Assembly: GCA_964472265.1 (NCBI GenBank)
Contig: CAYYJO010000017.1
Coordinates: 1 to 33,347 of the forward strand
Reading direction: 5' to 3'
Source of the DNA: JAGNLA01 sp964472265
Lineage (GTDB): Bacteria; Caldisericota; Caldisericia; JAAYUI01
DNA length: 33,347 nucleotides
The notes below the pieces were generated by a model that searched no databases, was not told the origin of the DNA, and saw only the letters and a list, made by a program, of their open reading frames with translations. The position numbers and the translations under genes were made by a program. Positions 8,024-17,284 of this stretch are shown here, one piece after another. Each line of letters starts with the position of its first letter. The first letter of the stretch is position 1.

Positions 8024-9693
8024 ACTCCTGGGAACTTTCCGAAAAGCTTCGTTGGCTATATCAGCTGGCAAGCGTTGCTGATCCGATAAAGGCCAAAGCC
8101 TATGTCGACGGAGCTATGCTTGCAAACTCGCTTGAAACCACCGAGGTTACAACTCAATCAATTGAGTACGGCAAGCAAACCGGCATCATTTATGATTACG
8201 TTGCTAATGATGCTCTGGAGTTGCTCAGAACTGGCCAATCATCAACGGAAAACGAATACATTAAAAGACTCCCAAAAGGTGTGGTCAATCTTCTTGGAAT
8301 TGATGGGATCAAGGCTTCAAATGCAAAAAGACTCTACGACGAACTGGGGATCGAAACGGTTGAGGAGCTGAAAAGAGCCTCTCAGTCTGGAAGAATCGCA
8401 AACCACCAAAGTTTCGGAACCAGGTTTTCAGACCAGGTCGGACACCTTGCGACACAAAACCTGTCAGGGAGAAAGTTTGTCCCTCTCCCAAGGATGATGC
8501 ACCTGACAAAACTTGTGCTGCAGACTCTTGAACAAAACACTGACATCCTGAAGCCTTTCATCGTCGGTGAGGTCAGGCGTGGCAAGGAACTGACGGACAG
8601 AATGGAATTCCTTTGCGCCGTTTCGAAACCCTCCGTTGCCTTGTCAAACAGCGTCGCAAGCAAACTGGGCGTTTCGGATGTTGAACTGACAAAATCAGGC
8701 ATCTCCGGCGTCCTTTTTGGGATGCCGATAAAACTGCATTTTTGCAAGCCCAAGTACGTTGGTTCCGCGCTTGCTTGGTCGACTGGCCCCGGCGATTTCT
8801 ATCAAAGACTCGAAAGTCTCGTTTTCAAGCCGTTTAAAACCGTAGCCGGTTTTCTTGGAATAATAGGCGACGAGCACGGTTTCTTTGAAAAACTCGGTCT
8901 CGCCTGGATACCACCAGAAATTCGAGAATGGCCAGATGTTATTGAACTTTCAAAACCTGAAAACAAATGGGAACTGATTGAGTCTGAAGATTTACTTGGT
9001 GAACTGCACAGCCACACAAACTGGAGCGATGGAAGATCGAGACTGGGCGACATTCTTCACGAAGCTGAGCGAATAGGTCTGAGCTATCTTGCGATAACGG
9101 ATCACGCAGAAAAGATTGGCGTTGCAAGAGGTCTGACCTACCAGGCATTCATGAAGCAGATTGACCTGATCAACAAAATAAATTCAGGAAATAGCCCGTG
9201 TCGTGTTCTCCAGGGCATAGAATTCAACATTGACGACGATGGGCGGGTTGATTTTGAGCTCAGACACAATGTTTTGCGCCTTGCAGGCCTGCACTCGGGG
9301 CTTGGTCAGCACCCTGCCGAAATAACAAATAGATATGTCAATGCGGTTAAATCAGGACAGATTGACATCATCACTCATGCCACCACGAGACAGCTCCAGC
9401 AAAGACCACCTTTGGAGCTAGACTGGGAGCAGATTTTCCTGGCCTGCGCAAACCATGGTGTAGCTGTTGAGATGAATTATGCCCCGGATCGTTGTGATAT
9501 TCCGTGGCCACTTGGTCGTCTTGCCGATAAATGTGGATGCGTGTTTTCCATCGGCGGGGACTTGCACGGTGCCACACAGCTCACAAATTTCAGATCAGGT
9601 GCAATCCTTGCCAGAAGGTCTGGCCTTTCAAAGCAAAAAGTGCTAAACTGTTACGAGTATGATTATATACTGGGAAAGAACTGGAGAAAATAA
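8020..9693 (+). CDS. PolX-like protein: degenerate polymerase domain plus PHP phosphoesterase
   Basis: 557 residues with bacterial PolX architecture: an 8-kDa/HhH region (about 1-125, with LLGIDGIKASNAKRLYDELG), a family X palm/thumb (about 130-320) and a C-terminal PHP domain (about 325-557). The polymerase site is broken. Where PolX has GS..RRGK..(G)DxD, this protein reads GEVRRGKELTDRME (183-196), and the third catalytic aspartate position holds K238 (IKLHF). The PHP ligands look kept: H330 and H332 (HSH), D361 and H362, E401, H425, H453, D514 and H516. It is therefore likely a metal-dependent nuclease or phosphoesterase that may still bind DNA but cannot polymerise. The ATG overlaps the pheT stop (ATGA), and mutS2 follows with a one-base overlap, suggesting a DNA repair setting. 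Confidence 0.88.
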   Translation: MNSWELSEKLRWLYQLASVADPIKAKAYVDGAMLANSLETTEVTTQSIEYGKQTGIIYDYVANDALELLRTGQSSTENEYIKRLPKGVVNLLGIDGIKASNAKRLYDELGIETVEELKRASQSGRIANHQSFGTRFSDQVGHLATQNLSGRKFVPLPRMMHLTKLVLQTLEQNTDILKPFIVGEVRRGKELTDRMEFLCAVSKPSVALSNSVASKLGVSDVELTKSGISGVLFGMPIKLHFCKPKYVGSALAWSTGPGDFYQRLESLVFKPFKTVAGFLGIIGDEHGFFEKLGLAWIPPEIREWPDVIELSKPENKWELIESEDLLGELHSHTNWSDGRSRLGDILHEAERIGLSYLAITDHAEKIGVARGLTYQAFMKQIDLINKINSGNSPCRVLQGIEFNIDDDGRVDFELRHNVLRLAGLHSGLGQHPAEITNRYVNAVKSGQIDIITHATTRQLQQRPPLELDWEQIFLACANHGVAVEMNYAPDRCDIPWPLGRLADKCGCVFSIGGDLHGATQLTNFRSGAILARRSGLSKQKVLNCYEYDYILGKNWRK

Positions 9694-12026
9694 TGAATGA
9701 GCATTCCCTGAGAGTGCTTGAATTTTCTTCAATTCTTGAGATTCTTGAGAGCCACGCATTCACTGAGAATGCAAAACTGCTCGCTCGGGAGCTGACACCA
9801 AAAAGCTCCATCGAGGAAGTAACATCTGCGCTCAAGGAAACGACCCAGGCCAGACAGTATCTGGAAAACTTCGATGCACTCCCGTTGTGCGACATCAGGC
9901 CGATCCACCAGACAATCCAGAATTCAATGATTGGCATTGCCGTACAACCAAGGCAGGCACTGGATTTGCTTGCGACTTTGAAAGCATCTGAACGAATCAA
10001 AGACTTATTGGAGCGAAGCCACGACAGGACACCTGATCTCTTCGAACTATCCAAACGAATCCGGCCACAACCAAAACTCATTGACCTGATCGAATCAACA
10101 ATCGATGAAAACGGTGAAGTCCTGGACTCAGCATCGGAAAGGCTTTCGTCAATCCGGGTTCAGATGAAGCTCGTCTACACGAGGGTTCAGGCCAAACTTG
10201 GTGAAATCATAAAAACTTCGTCCTATTCCAGGATGATTCAGGATCCGATTGTAACCATGAGGGAAGACCGCTATGTCATTCCGCTCAAGGCCGAGTACAA
10301 AAACCATTTTCCCTGCATCGTTCACGACACTTCCGCATCAGGCCAGACGCTTTACGTTGAGCCCCTGTCGGTTATCCCGCTAAACAACGATATCAGAAAC
10401 CTGAAGCAGCGTGAGTCGGAAGAGATTGAAATGATCCTTCTCAACCTCGCAAAGGAGGTCAGCTTCAAGTTCTCCGACCTTGAGGTTCTGGATCAAACAC
10501 TCACCCTGCTTGATTTCATTTTTGCCAAAGGTGAACTTTCGCTGGTCTGGGATGCCGTTGAACCCGAACTGACTGCAAACCCCTGGATCGACATAATCAA
10601 TGGCAGACATCCTCTTCTGAAGGTAGAGCCGATTCCAATCAGCATTGCAATCGATGAGCGACAAAGAACGTTAATTTTAACTGGACCAAACACAGGCGGG
10701 AAGACTGTTTCACTTAAAACAATCGGTCTTTTCATCCTCATGACCCAGTGTGGGCTTCATGTTCCGGCAAACAGGGGAACGATAATCGGCATGTTCGACG
10801 ATGTACTGGTGGACATCGGTGACGAACAGAGCATTTCACAAAACCTTTCAACTTTTTCGTCCCATCTTGGAAACATTGTAAAAATACTGGGGAGTGCGAA
10901 CAAATCAACACTGGTGCTGCTTGACGAGCTTGGAGCCGGAACGGATCCACTTGAGGGCGCATCTTTGGCCTACTCGATAACCGAACATCTCCATTTTGCC
11001 CACGTTCCATCGATCATCACGACTCATATCGGTGAACTTAAGGCTTTTGCATACAAAAATGAAAATGCAGTGAACGCTTCGATGGGTTTTGACTCCGAAA
11101 CCCTTGAGCCAACCTACAGAATCTACATCGGTACACCTGGTTCATCTCACGCCTTTCATATTGCCGAGAAGCTCGGTTTGCCGGCTGACATCATCGACAG
11201 GGCAAAATCCCTTATTGGCGCTGAGGATAAAAACATAAACGAAATCATAACAAAAATGTCTGAGGATGCGCAAACTATCAGCCACGAGAAGGAAGAGCTG
11301 ATCAGGGCAAGGGATGAGGCTGACGAGTTAAAGCGAAAGCGTGAATCAGAGCTGATTGAACTTGAATCTACAAAAAAGGACATGCTTGAGCGCGAACTGA
11401 CCAAGGCAAAGCGTTTCCTTGGAGAAAAAATAGCCGAAGCAAACGAAATTGTGAGCAAGCTTGCGGCGGCAACCAGACAGAGCAAGGAAACTGACACCCT
11501 TCACAAGAGGCTCAAGGAGTTAACTTCGGAGATATCGGAATCAGAGGACAGACCAGCAGAACAGACAGATCCAGAAACATCGTCTGGTCCTGTTGATGTC
11601 GGCGATGCTGTATTTGTGCCAAAATTCAAAAGTCAGGGCGTGGTCATCGACAAGTACCCGGAGAAGTCAAAAATCCTTGTCCAGATTGGAACGGCAAGGG
11701 TTCAGCTCTCGTATGACCAGGTTGAGCTGATTGTGTCAGAAGTGAAAAATGATGAAAAAGTTGAAGTCAGGCCAAGGCTGGAAGTACCTCTCAAACTAGA
11801 GCTTTATGGCATGACTGTTGAGGAAGCATTACATAGACTAGAAAAATATCTCGATTCAGCCTATGGCAGTGGAACGCCATTTGTCTATGTTGTGCATGGA
11901 AGAGGAACCGGAGCTTTAAAAAAAGCTGTTCAGGATTTCCTTTCCCAGCATAACCGCGTTGACAGGTTCCATGCAGCGGATGCCGGCCAGGGCGGAGACG
12001 CGGTGACAATAGTATTCTTCAAATGA
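9693..12026 (+). CDS. mutS2: MutS2 ATPase with Smr nuclease domain
   Basis: 777 residues, full length. The N-terminal lever/core region (1 to about 300) is followed by the ABC-type ATPase with Walker A GPNTGGKT (about 331-338) and Walker B LVLLDELGAGTDP (about 407-419). A long charged coiled coil (about 505-610), a KOW-like/beta segment (about 625-685) and a C-terminal Smr domain (about 704-777, with HGRGTGAL) complete it. MutS2 acts in recombination control and, in some bacteria, on collided ribosomes. The Smr motif usually written LDLRG reads LELYG here, a mild departure. The ATG follows GGAG and overlaps the previous stop by one base (TAATG). Confidence 0.96.
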   Translation: MNEHSLRVLEFSSILEILESHAFTENAKLLARELTPKSSIEEVTSALKETTQARQYLENFDALPLCDIRPIHQTIQNSMIGIAVQPRQALDLLATLKASERIKDLLERSHDRTPDLFELSKRIRPQPKLIDLIESTIDENGEVLDSASERLSSIRVQMKLVYTRVQAKLGEIIKTSSYSRMIQDPIVTMREDRYVIPLKAEYKNHFPCIVHDTSASGQTLYVEPLSVIPLNNDIRNLKQRESEEIEMILLNLAKEVSFKFSDLEVLDQTLTLLDFIFAKGELSLVWDAVEPELTANPWIDIINGRHPLLKVEPIPISIAIDERQRTLILTGPNTGGKTVSLKTIGLFILMTQCGLHVPANRGTIIGMFDDVLVDIGDEQSISQNLSTFSSHLGNIVKILGSANKSTLVLLDELGAGTDPLEGASLAYSITEHLHFAHVPSIITTHIGELKAFAYKNENAVNASMGFDSETLEPTYRIYIGTPGSSHAFHIAEKLGLPADIIDRAKSLIGAEDKNINEIITKMSEDAQTISHEKEELIRARDEADELKRKRESELIELESTKKDMLERELTKAKRFLGEKIAEANEIVSKLAAATRQSKETDTLHKRLKELTSEISESEDRPAEQTDPETSSGPVDVGDAVFVPKFKSQGVVIDKYPEKSKILVQIGTARVQLSYDQVELIVSEVKNDEKVEVRPRLEVPLKLELYGMTVEEALHRLEKYLDSAYGSGTPFVYVVHGRGTGALKKAVQDFLSQHNRVDRFHAADAGQGGDAVTIVFFK

Positions 12027-12034
12027 GGTGATGA

Positions 12035-12667
12035 ATGGAACTTGCGGGAAATGTAAAGGATTTTTCGGTTGTTGAGATTTGTCAATTCATCTGGATCTCC
12101 AAAAAGACTGGAAAACTCGTTCTTGTTATCGAACAGGGCGGAAAAAGGTACGACTGCGCTGTCTATTTTGTGAATGGCACGATCACAAATTCTTATGCGG
12201 ATGAACTTAGGGGCAAGGAGGCCTTCTTCTTCATCTGCGAAGCCGAGGACGGCAGCTTCAGGTTTGTCGGCGATGAGACCTCCCCCGAGGCAAACATCGT
12301 AACGGCCATGGATCAGCTCCTGCTTGAGGCTTCTGGTCGAGTGAAACTCTTTGAAACCTTGCGAAGGGAGATTCCTTCAAACAACATAATTTATGCACTT
12401 TCACCAGAGTTCACGATGTTCAACCTCGAGTTCGACAAGAACCAGTGGCGGGTCATCGCACTCACCGATGGAAACAGGAGTCTTGGGGACATCTCAAAGG
12501 AGCTTGGTTTACCGGAATTTGACACGATGAGGGTTTTTTACTCGCTTTTGCAAGTCGGCGTGGTCAAGAGGATGTCGGTCAAGCAGAAGGTTGAAAAGAA
12601 GATCGAACCTGAAAAGCAGAAAAAATCAATCATCAACGTCATCATTGACTACCTGAGAAAACTATGA
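12035..12667 (+). CDS. DUF4388 (PatA-N-like) protein with winged-helix tail
   Basis: 210 residues, cytoplasmic. Residues 1-105 match the DUF4388 pattern: a short helix, WISKKTGKLVLV, then a strand with CAVYFVNGTITNSY, then GKEAFFFI and GSFRF. Residues about 135-180 (LTDGNRSLGDISKELGLP onward) look like the small winged helix often attached to DUF4388. In other bacteria DUF4388 proteins sit with response regulators and GTPases of gliding and polarity systems; their biochemical role is not established. It starts at an ATG with GAGGTGA upstream, eight bases after mutS2, and its stop overlaps the GTPase start (ATGA). That tight coupling argues the two act together. Confidence 0.85.
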   Translation: MELAGNVKDFSVVEICQFIWISKKTGKLVLVIEQGGKRYDCAVYFVNGTITNSYADELRGKEAFFFICEAEDGSFRFVGDETSPEANIVTAMDQLLLEASGRVKLFETLRREIPSNNIIYALSPEFTMFNLEFDKNQWRVIALTDGNRSLGDISKELGLPEFDTMRVFYSLLQVGVVKRMSVKQKVEKKIEPEKQKKSIINVIIDYLRKL

Positions 12668-13233
12668 GAAGAGTCAAGATTCTTGTCACCGGGCCTTTTG
12701 CATCCGGCAAGACTTCACTGATACAGACAATTTCGGAGATTCCGGTTGTGTCGACTGAAAAGGCTGTCACTGACGAGAGCCGTGTGGTGAAGACACAGAC
12801 AACGGTTGCCCTCGATTTTGGTAGACTGACGATCAACGACGAACTGGTTTTGTATATCTTCGGAACTCCAGGTCAGGAGAGGTTTTCCTACATGTGGGAC
12901 GTGCTCTCTGTTGGTGCTCTCGGGTTGATTGTCATGGTTGATGCATCTGACTACAAGTCGGTCATCCTTGGCAAGCGCTATCTTGCATTCTTTCTCCACA
13001 AGATGAAAATCCCGTGCGTGGTGGTTGCGAACAAACAGGATGACCCCAATGCACTCAGGCCGGAACAGATAAGGCAGGCTCTCAGTCTTGACGAGTCGAT
13101 AGAGGTTCTGCCCTGTGTTTCGAGAGACAAGGAATCAGTAAAAGGCGTTCTCATAAGACTGTTTGAAATAATCAACGAATCTGGCATGGAAGAGGAAATA
13201 GGTGAACCCAGTATTGAAACGGGCTCTAACTGA
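12664..13233 (+). CDS. MglA/Arf-like small GTPase
   Basis: 189 residues. G1/Walker A is GPFASGKT (10-17), followed by switch I threonines (about 44-47), G3 FGTPGQERF (66-74, the glycine-for-aspartate variant usual in this bacterial family) and G4 NKQD (123-126). The family (COG2229, SRbeta/Arf-like) includes MglA of gliding and CvnD of actinomycete conservons. In these systems a roadblock protein serves as GAP or partner. Two roadblock genes lie at 962-3066, and a partnership with them is inferred. The protein is soluble, with no lipidation signal. Its end overlaps the next gene by 32 bases, which suggests strong translational coupling. Confidence 0.92.
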   Translation: MRRVKILVTGPFASGKTSLIQTISEIPVVSTEKAVTDESRVVKTQTTVALDFGRLTINDELVLYIFGTPGQERFSYMWDVLSVGALGLIVMVDASDYKSVILGKRYLAFFLHKMKIPCVVVANKQDDPNALRPEQIRQALSLDESIEVLPCVSRDKESVKGVLIRLFEIINESGMEEEIGEPSIETGSN

Positions 13234-14578
13234 GCAAAATTTAAAAAAAATTGTTGAGCTTCTTGGCAAGAAATCATTCAGGTCAATAGGCGACAAAAAC
13301 GCAGGCATTCTGGCCTATGCGATGTGCAAACTCGGAAGCAAAGTTGACGCTAGAGTGATGCTTGAAGGTGTGATTGATGGCAAATATGGCAAGTATCCGA
13401 CAGCAGTTCGTCATCTGACCAGAATACTCTCACTTGATGGAAAGTATGAAGAGGCTTACAAAATTGTCAGCGAGGCGTACAAGTCAAATCCTGAACAACA
13501 CTGGCATATCATTTCAATGGGCGATATCTTCTATTATTTTGCAGGCGACCTCCAGAGAGCATTGTCGATCTACCTTGAAGGAACAAAACTTGGCAAGGAG
13601 AATCTTAGACCCGACATCCTTTCGATCTACCGCTACATTCTCAAGCGAATATCGCACATTCTTTTTGACCTGAAAAAATTCGACGAGGCGATAAAGTACT
13701 TCGAGGAGTTCAAAAAGCTTGAACCATCGAACTTCTACGAGAGTGATTTTGTTTTGCTTGGCAAGTGTTATGAGCTGAGTGGAAACCGTGGAAAAGCTCT
13801 CGATATCTGGCTTGAAGGCACGAGAAGACGCAAAGGCACAAAGTGTCTCAAGGAAATCCAGAGAGTGTCGGCGGAAACAGCAAAATCAGTTAAACTTGCT
13901 CCACCTCTCCCGTCAAAGCCCGGAACAGTCAAAATACCTGTGAAAACAAAAATCATAACCGAAGAAGACGCTGCCGGAAAAGTCATTTCTGAGGCTATAA
14001 AAGACATTGCAAAACCCGGCGATATTGTCACTTTTGCTTCAGCCGTTGCCTCGATAACACAGGGGCGAATTTATCAGGCTGAGACGATCATCCCTTCAAG
14101 ACTGGCAAAATTCCTTGCCAGATTCGTAACCGCTTCCTCAAGAAATTCATTTGCAACCACATCACCGCTTGCCAATCCGCTTTCGTTCCAGGTGGCAATT
14201 GAGATCGCCAGTACATTCAGGATTCTCTTTGCTGCGTTTTGTGGCGCCTTTGGAAAACTGATCGGTAAAAAGGGCTGGTTCTACATGGTTGCTGGTCCTG
14301 AAGTTGCAATGATCGATGACATGCCTGCGTCGATGGCTCCTTATGACTACTACGTCATACCCGGGCCATACGATTCAGACGTGCTGGCAAGCCAGATAAA
14401 GGCTGAAACCGGACTAGAGACGGCAATTGTTGACGCAAACGATTTGGGGATCGCGTGGGTCGTTGGAAAGACTGACGGAATAGACTCCGTCGCACTCGAA
14501 GGGTGGATGGCCGACAATCCGGCAGGGAATGAAGACGACCAGACCCCTGTAATACTGGTCAGGAGGCAAAATGTTTGA
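13202..14578 (+). CDS. TPR protein fused to F420-0:glutamate-ligase-like (CofE/FbiB) domain
   Basis: 458 residues. Residues 1 to about 225 are helical repeats of TPR type, for example KYEEAYKIVSEAYKSNPE, DLQRALSIYLEGTKLGKE and KFDEAIKYFEEFKKLEP. Residues about 246-456 match the F420 ligase fold (PF01996): EDAAGKVISEAI, GDIVTFASAVASITQGR, IPSRLAK, VIPGPYDSDVLASQIK and AIVDANDLG. In true CofE the domain adds glutamate to F420-0. No other F420 gene is in the window and the fusion is not canonical, so that reaction should not be assumed. The GTG start with an AGAGGA-like site lies inside the GTPase gene. The gene overlaps tldD by eight bases. Confidence 0.8.
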   Translation: MNPVLKRALTEQNLKKIVELLGKKSFRSIGDKNAGILAYAMCKLGSKVDARVMLEGVIDGKYGKYPTAVRHLTRILSLDGKYEEAYKIVSEAYKSNPEQHWHIISMGDIFYYFAGDLQRALSIYLEGTKLGKENLRPDILSIYRYILKRISHILFDLKKFDEAIKYFEEFKKLEPSNFYESDFVLLGKCYELSGNRGKALDIWLEGTRRRKGTKCLKEIQRVSAETAKSVKLAPPLPSKPGTVKIPVKTKIITEEDAAGKVISEAIKDIAKPGDIVTFASAVASITQGRIYQAETIIPSRLAKFLARFVTASSRNSFATTSPLANPLSFQVAIEIASTFRILFAAFCGAFGKLIGKKGWFYMVAGPEVAMIDDMPASMAPYDYYVIPGPYDSDVLASQIKAETGLETAIVDANDLGIAWVVGKTDGIDSVALEGWMADNPAGNEDDQTPVILVRRQNV

Positions 14579-15962
14579 TCTGATTGAAAAAGTCCTGGCA
14601 AAATCGTCAGGTTTTTGCGAAATAAGAATCCAATCGAGGGTGACAAGGGGGGTGTCCGTGAGCAACGGAATCCTCATGAATGCCAACTCAAGGGAGTCAA
14701 TTGGCGCCGGAATAAGGGTGCTTGTCAATGGAACGTGGGGCTTTGCCTCAACATCCGACATGACGGTAAAAGGACTGACAAAAGCTCTCACAGACGCACA
14801 GTCGATGGCAAAGCTGCTCTCAAAATCAAACCAGCACAAGATTGCAAAGTTTGAAACCAAGCATCTTGCCAAGGGCGAGTTTGTTGTAAAGGCAAACAAT
14901 GACCTGAGGAAGATGCAAATCGACAAGAAAATCGAGCTTTGCGTCAACACTGAAAAATACGCCAAGAAGCTCTCACCGCTCATTTCAAACACTTCGGTCA
15001 TGTTCAGAGAGATTCTCGACGAAAAGTGGATTTGCACATCTGATGGCGCAAGAGTCCACATCCTCGACACAAAACCGCAGTTTTACACAACCACAGTTGC
15101 TGCAAAAGATGGGCAAATGACCAGTGGTTTCGAGGCAGAGGGCGTGTCGGGCGGTCTCGATGACCTGTTTGCCAAGAAGAAACCGGAACAGATTGCGGAA
15201 AAGGCTGTGAGACTTGCAGTTGACAGGCTGACGGCTCCGCACATTCCTGGCGGTTTCCACACCGTTGTTTTGCACCCGGCAATGGTTGGCATCCTCTCAC
15301 ATGAAGCGATCGGTCACACTGTTGAAGCTGATTTTGTTCTTCAAGGATCGATTGCAGCACAGAAGATGAACCAGAAGGTCGCCTCCGAACTTGTCACGCT
15401 CAAGGACGCTGGAACCAACACCATGTCTGTTGGCCATCCGACTGGACAGATCGGCATTGACGATGAAGGGATCGAATCAAAGGACGTGGGAATAATCGTC
15501 GATGGCGTGATGAGGTCATACCTTCACAACCGCGAAACTGCAGCCCATTTCAAGGTTGAACCTACCGGAAACGCAAGGGCATGGGGTTACACCGACATCC
15601 CAATCATCCGCATGAGGAACACCTACATCATGCCAGGTAAATCCACTCCAGAAGAGATCATCAGCTCGACAAAGGAAGGATTCTACATTGTCCTGCCAGG
15701 TTCAGGCCAGGCTGACTCCAACGCTGAATTCATGTTCGGTTGCGAAGAAGTCTATGAAATAAAGAACGGCAAAGTTGGCAAGCTCTACAAGAACGCCACA
15801 ATCTCCGGAGACGCTTTCGAAGTTCTAAAATCGGTTGATATGGTCGGAAACGATTTCTTGTGGGCAATGGGCTCTGGCTATTGCGGCAAAGGCCAGCCTG
15901 CAGCCGTAGACGGAGGCGGCCCAACAATCCGCTGCAAGGCAATGATCGGAGGCCAGGCATGA
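14571..15962 (+). CDS. tldD: TldD-type metalloprotease
   Basis: 463 residues. The TldD zinc signature HEAIGH is at 244-249, within the conserved context LSHEAIGHTVEADF. The N-terminal domain and the C-terminal GGGPTIR segment are also typical. TldD forms a heterodimer with PmbA/TldE, in which TldD carries the active metal site and degrades unfolded or leader peptides. Here the partner follows immediately, overlapping by four bases. Such pairs mature microcin and other RiPP precursors in some bacteria; a radical SAM/SPASM gene lies in the same transcription run but no precursor peptide was found. Confidence 0.95.
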   Translation: MFDLIEKVLAKSSGFCEIRIQSRVTRGVSVSNGILMNANSRESIGAGIRVLVNGTWGFASTSDMTVKGLTKALTDAQSMAKLLSKSNQHKIAKFETKHLAKGEFVVKANNDLRKMQIDKKIELCVNTEKYAKKLSPLISNTSVMFREILDEKWICTSDGARVHILDTKPQFYTTTVAAKDGQMTSGFEAEGVSGGLDDLFAKKKPEQIAEKAVRLAVDRLTAPHIPGGFHTVVLHPAMVGILSHEAIGHTVEADFVLQGSIAAQKMNQKVASELVTLKDAGTNTMSVGHPTGQIGIDDEGIESKDVGIIVDGVMRSYLHNRETAAHFKVEPTGNARAWGYTDIPIIRMRNTYIMPGKSTPEEIISSTKEGFYIVLPGSGQADSNAEFMFGCEEVYEIKNGKVGKLYKNATISGDAFEVLKSVDMVGNDFLWAMGSGYCGKGQPAAVDGGGPTIRCKAMIGGQA

Positions 15963-17284
15963 AGATACACGACATCGCATCTGAGGCTGTTGAGGACATT
16001 ACAAAAAAGAACAAGGTGGATGCTGAAGTTTGCATCTCTGAGAACAAGGAAATAAAGGTCACGATTCAAAACAACAGGCTCCATGTCGCAAGCTCGGATA
16101 CGAGTTCTTGGGCTGGAGTGAGGATCATTTCAAATAAATCTACCGGTTTCTCGGCTGTCAATGATCTTTCAAAAATTGATTTTGCAGCAAAGGAAGCGTT
16201 TGCCATTGCCAAGTCGTCTCCGAAGGAAGATGCCAATATGCTGCCAGCACCAACGGCAACGCCTTCTGTTTCCGGTCTTTATGACGGTCGAATTGCAAAA
16301 ATGGATCTCGACGACACGATGAAGCTGGCAAGCGAAGTTCTGGGTGTCATCACTTCTTATGACAAGAGAATTTCCTGTGAAGGTGAATTTTCGGTGAGTG
16401 TCGGCAAAAACGCAATCGTTTCCAGCAAAGGCGTTTCATCGGAGACTAAAGGAACTGGAATCGTCTACTTCTTCATGGGGCAGGCGGTCGATGGGCCGGT
16501 GGTTGGTTCTTTTGACTACAATGTCTGCGCCACTACGAGCCTTGACACGCTCGATCTGGTCAACATTCCAGAGAAGCTTGCCAAAGGTTTGGTGGAAAGC
16601 CTTGGTGCAAAAAAAGGCAAGAGTTTTAAAGGCCCGGTCATCTTCTTTGGAGACGCTCTCCAGGAAGTGCTCATCACACCGCTCATCTACTCGATGATGG
16701 CTGACGGCATCCAGCTTGGAGCTTCGCACTTTGTCGGTCAGATGGGCAAAAAAGTTGCCCATGAAGGTTTGACTTTGAAAGACTGGGGCAGGGCGCCAGG
16801 GCGAATCGGTTCCTACAAGTTTGACCGCGAAGGACTGACGCCAAAGACCATGTTTCCGATTAAAAACGGCGTTTTCACCGAAATGTATTACAACACCAGA
16901 TCGGCAGCCCGTGACAAGGCAGTTTCAAACGGGCACGCCTCCGGTTCTGCCAGCATGTCGCCCGGTTGTGGCCCCTCAACGGTTTTTGTAAAGCCTGGAG
17001 ATGATTCCCTGGAGAATTTGGTCAGGGACACCAAACAAGGTGTTTTCATCAAGCGTTTCTCAGGCAATGTAGATCATCAGTCCGGCGATTTCTCCGGCAT
17101 TGTCAAAGGCGGTTACCTTATCGAAAATGGCAAGCTCACAACTCCGCTTCTTGGCACCATGATTGCCGGCAACCTTTTCCAGTGTGTCAACAACATCACA
17201 GGCATGACAAGCGACACTGAAGACCTGATAAACATTGTCACTCCATCAATCAGGGTTGAAGGGGTGACGGTTACTTCAGAATGA
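15959..17284 (+). CDS. pmbA: PmbA/TldE, non-catalytic partner of TldD
   Basis: 441 residues from the ATG at 15959, which has GGAGG six bases upstream and overlaps the tldD stop (ATGA); the frame is open further 5' but without a better start. It has the family fold without the HExxxH zinc motif, as expected for the TldE/PmbA half. Recognisable conserved segments are GASHFVGQMGKKVAHEGL, NTRSAARD and LIENGKL. It works as a heterodimer with TldD in peptide turnover or maturation. The stop overlaps alr by four bases. Confidence 0.93.
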   Translation: MKIHDIASEAVEDITKKNKVDAEVCISENKEIKVTIQNNRLHVASSDTSSWAGVRIISNKSTGFSAVNDLSKIDFAAKEAFAIAKSSPKEDANMLPAPTATPSVSGLYDGRIAKMDLDDTMKLASEVLGVITSYDKRISCEGEFSVSVGKNAIVSSKGVSSETKGTGIVYFFMGQAVDGPVVGSFDYNVCATTSLDTLDLVNIPEKLAKGLVESLGAKKGKSFKGPVIFFGDALQEVLITPLIYSMMADGIQLGASHFVGQMGKKVAHEGLTLKDWGRAPGRIGSYKFDREGLTPKTMFPIKNGVFTEMYYNTRSAARDKAVSNGHASGSASMSPGCGPSTVFVKPGDDSLENLVRDTKQGVFIKRFSGNVDHQSGDFSGIVKGGYLIENGKLTTPLLGTMIAGNLFQCVNNITGMTSDTEDLINIVTPSIRVEGVTVTSE

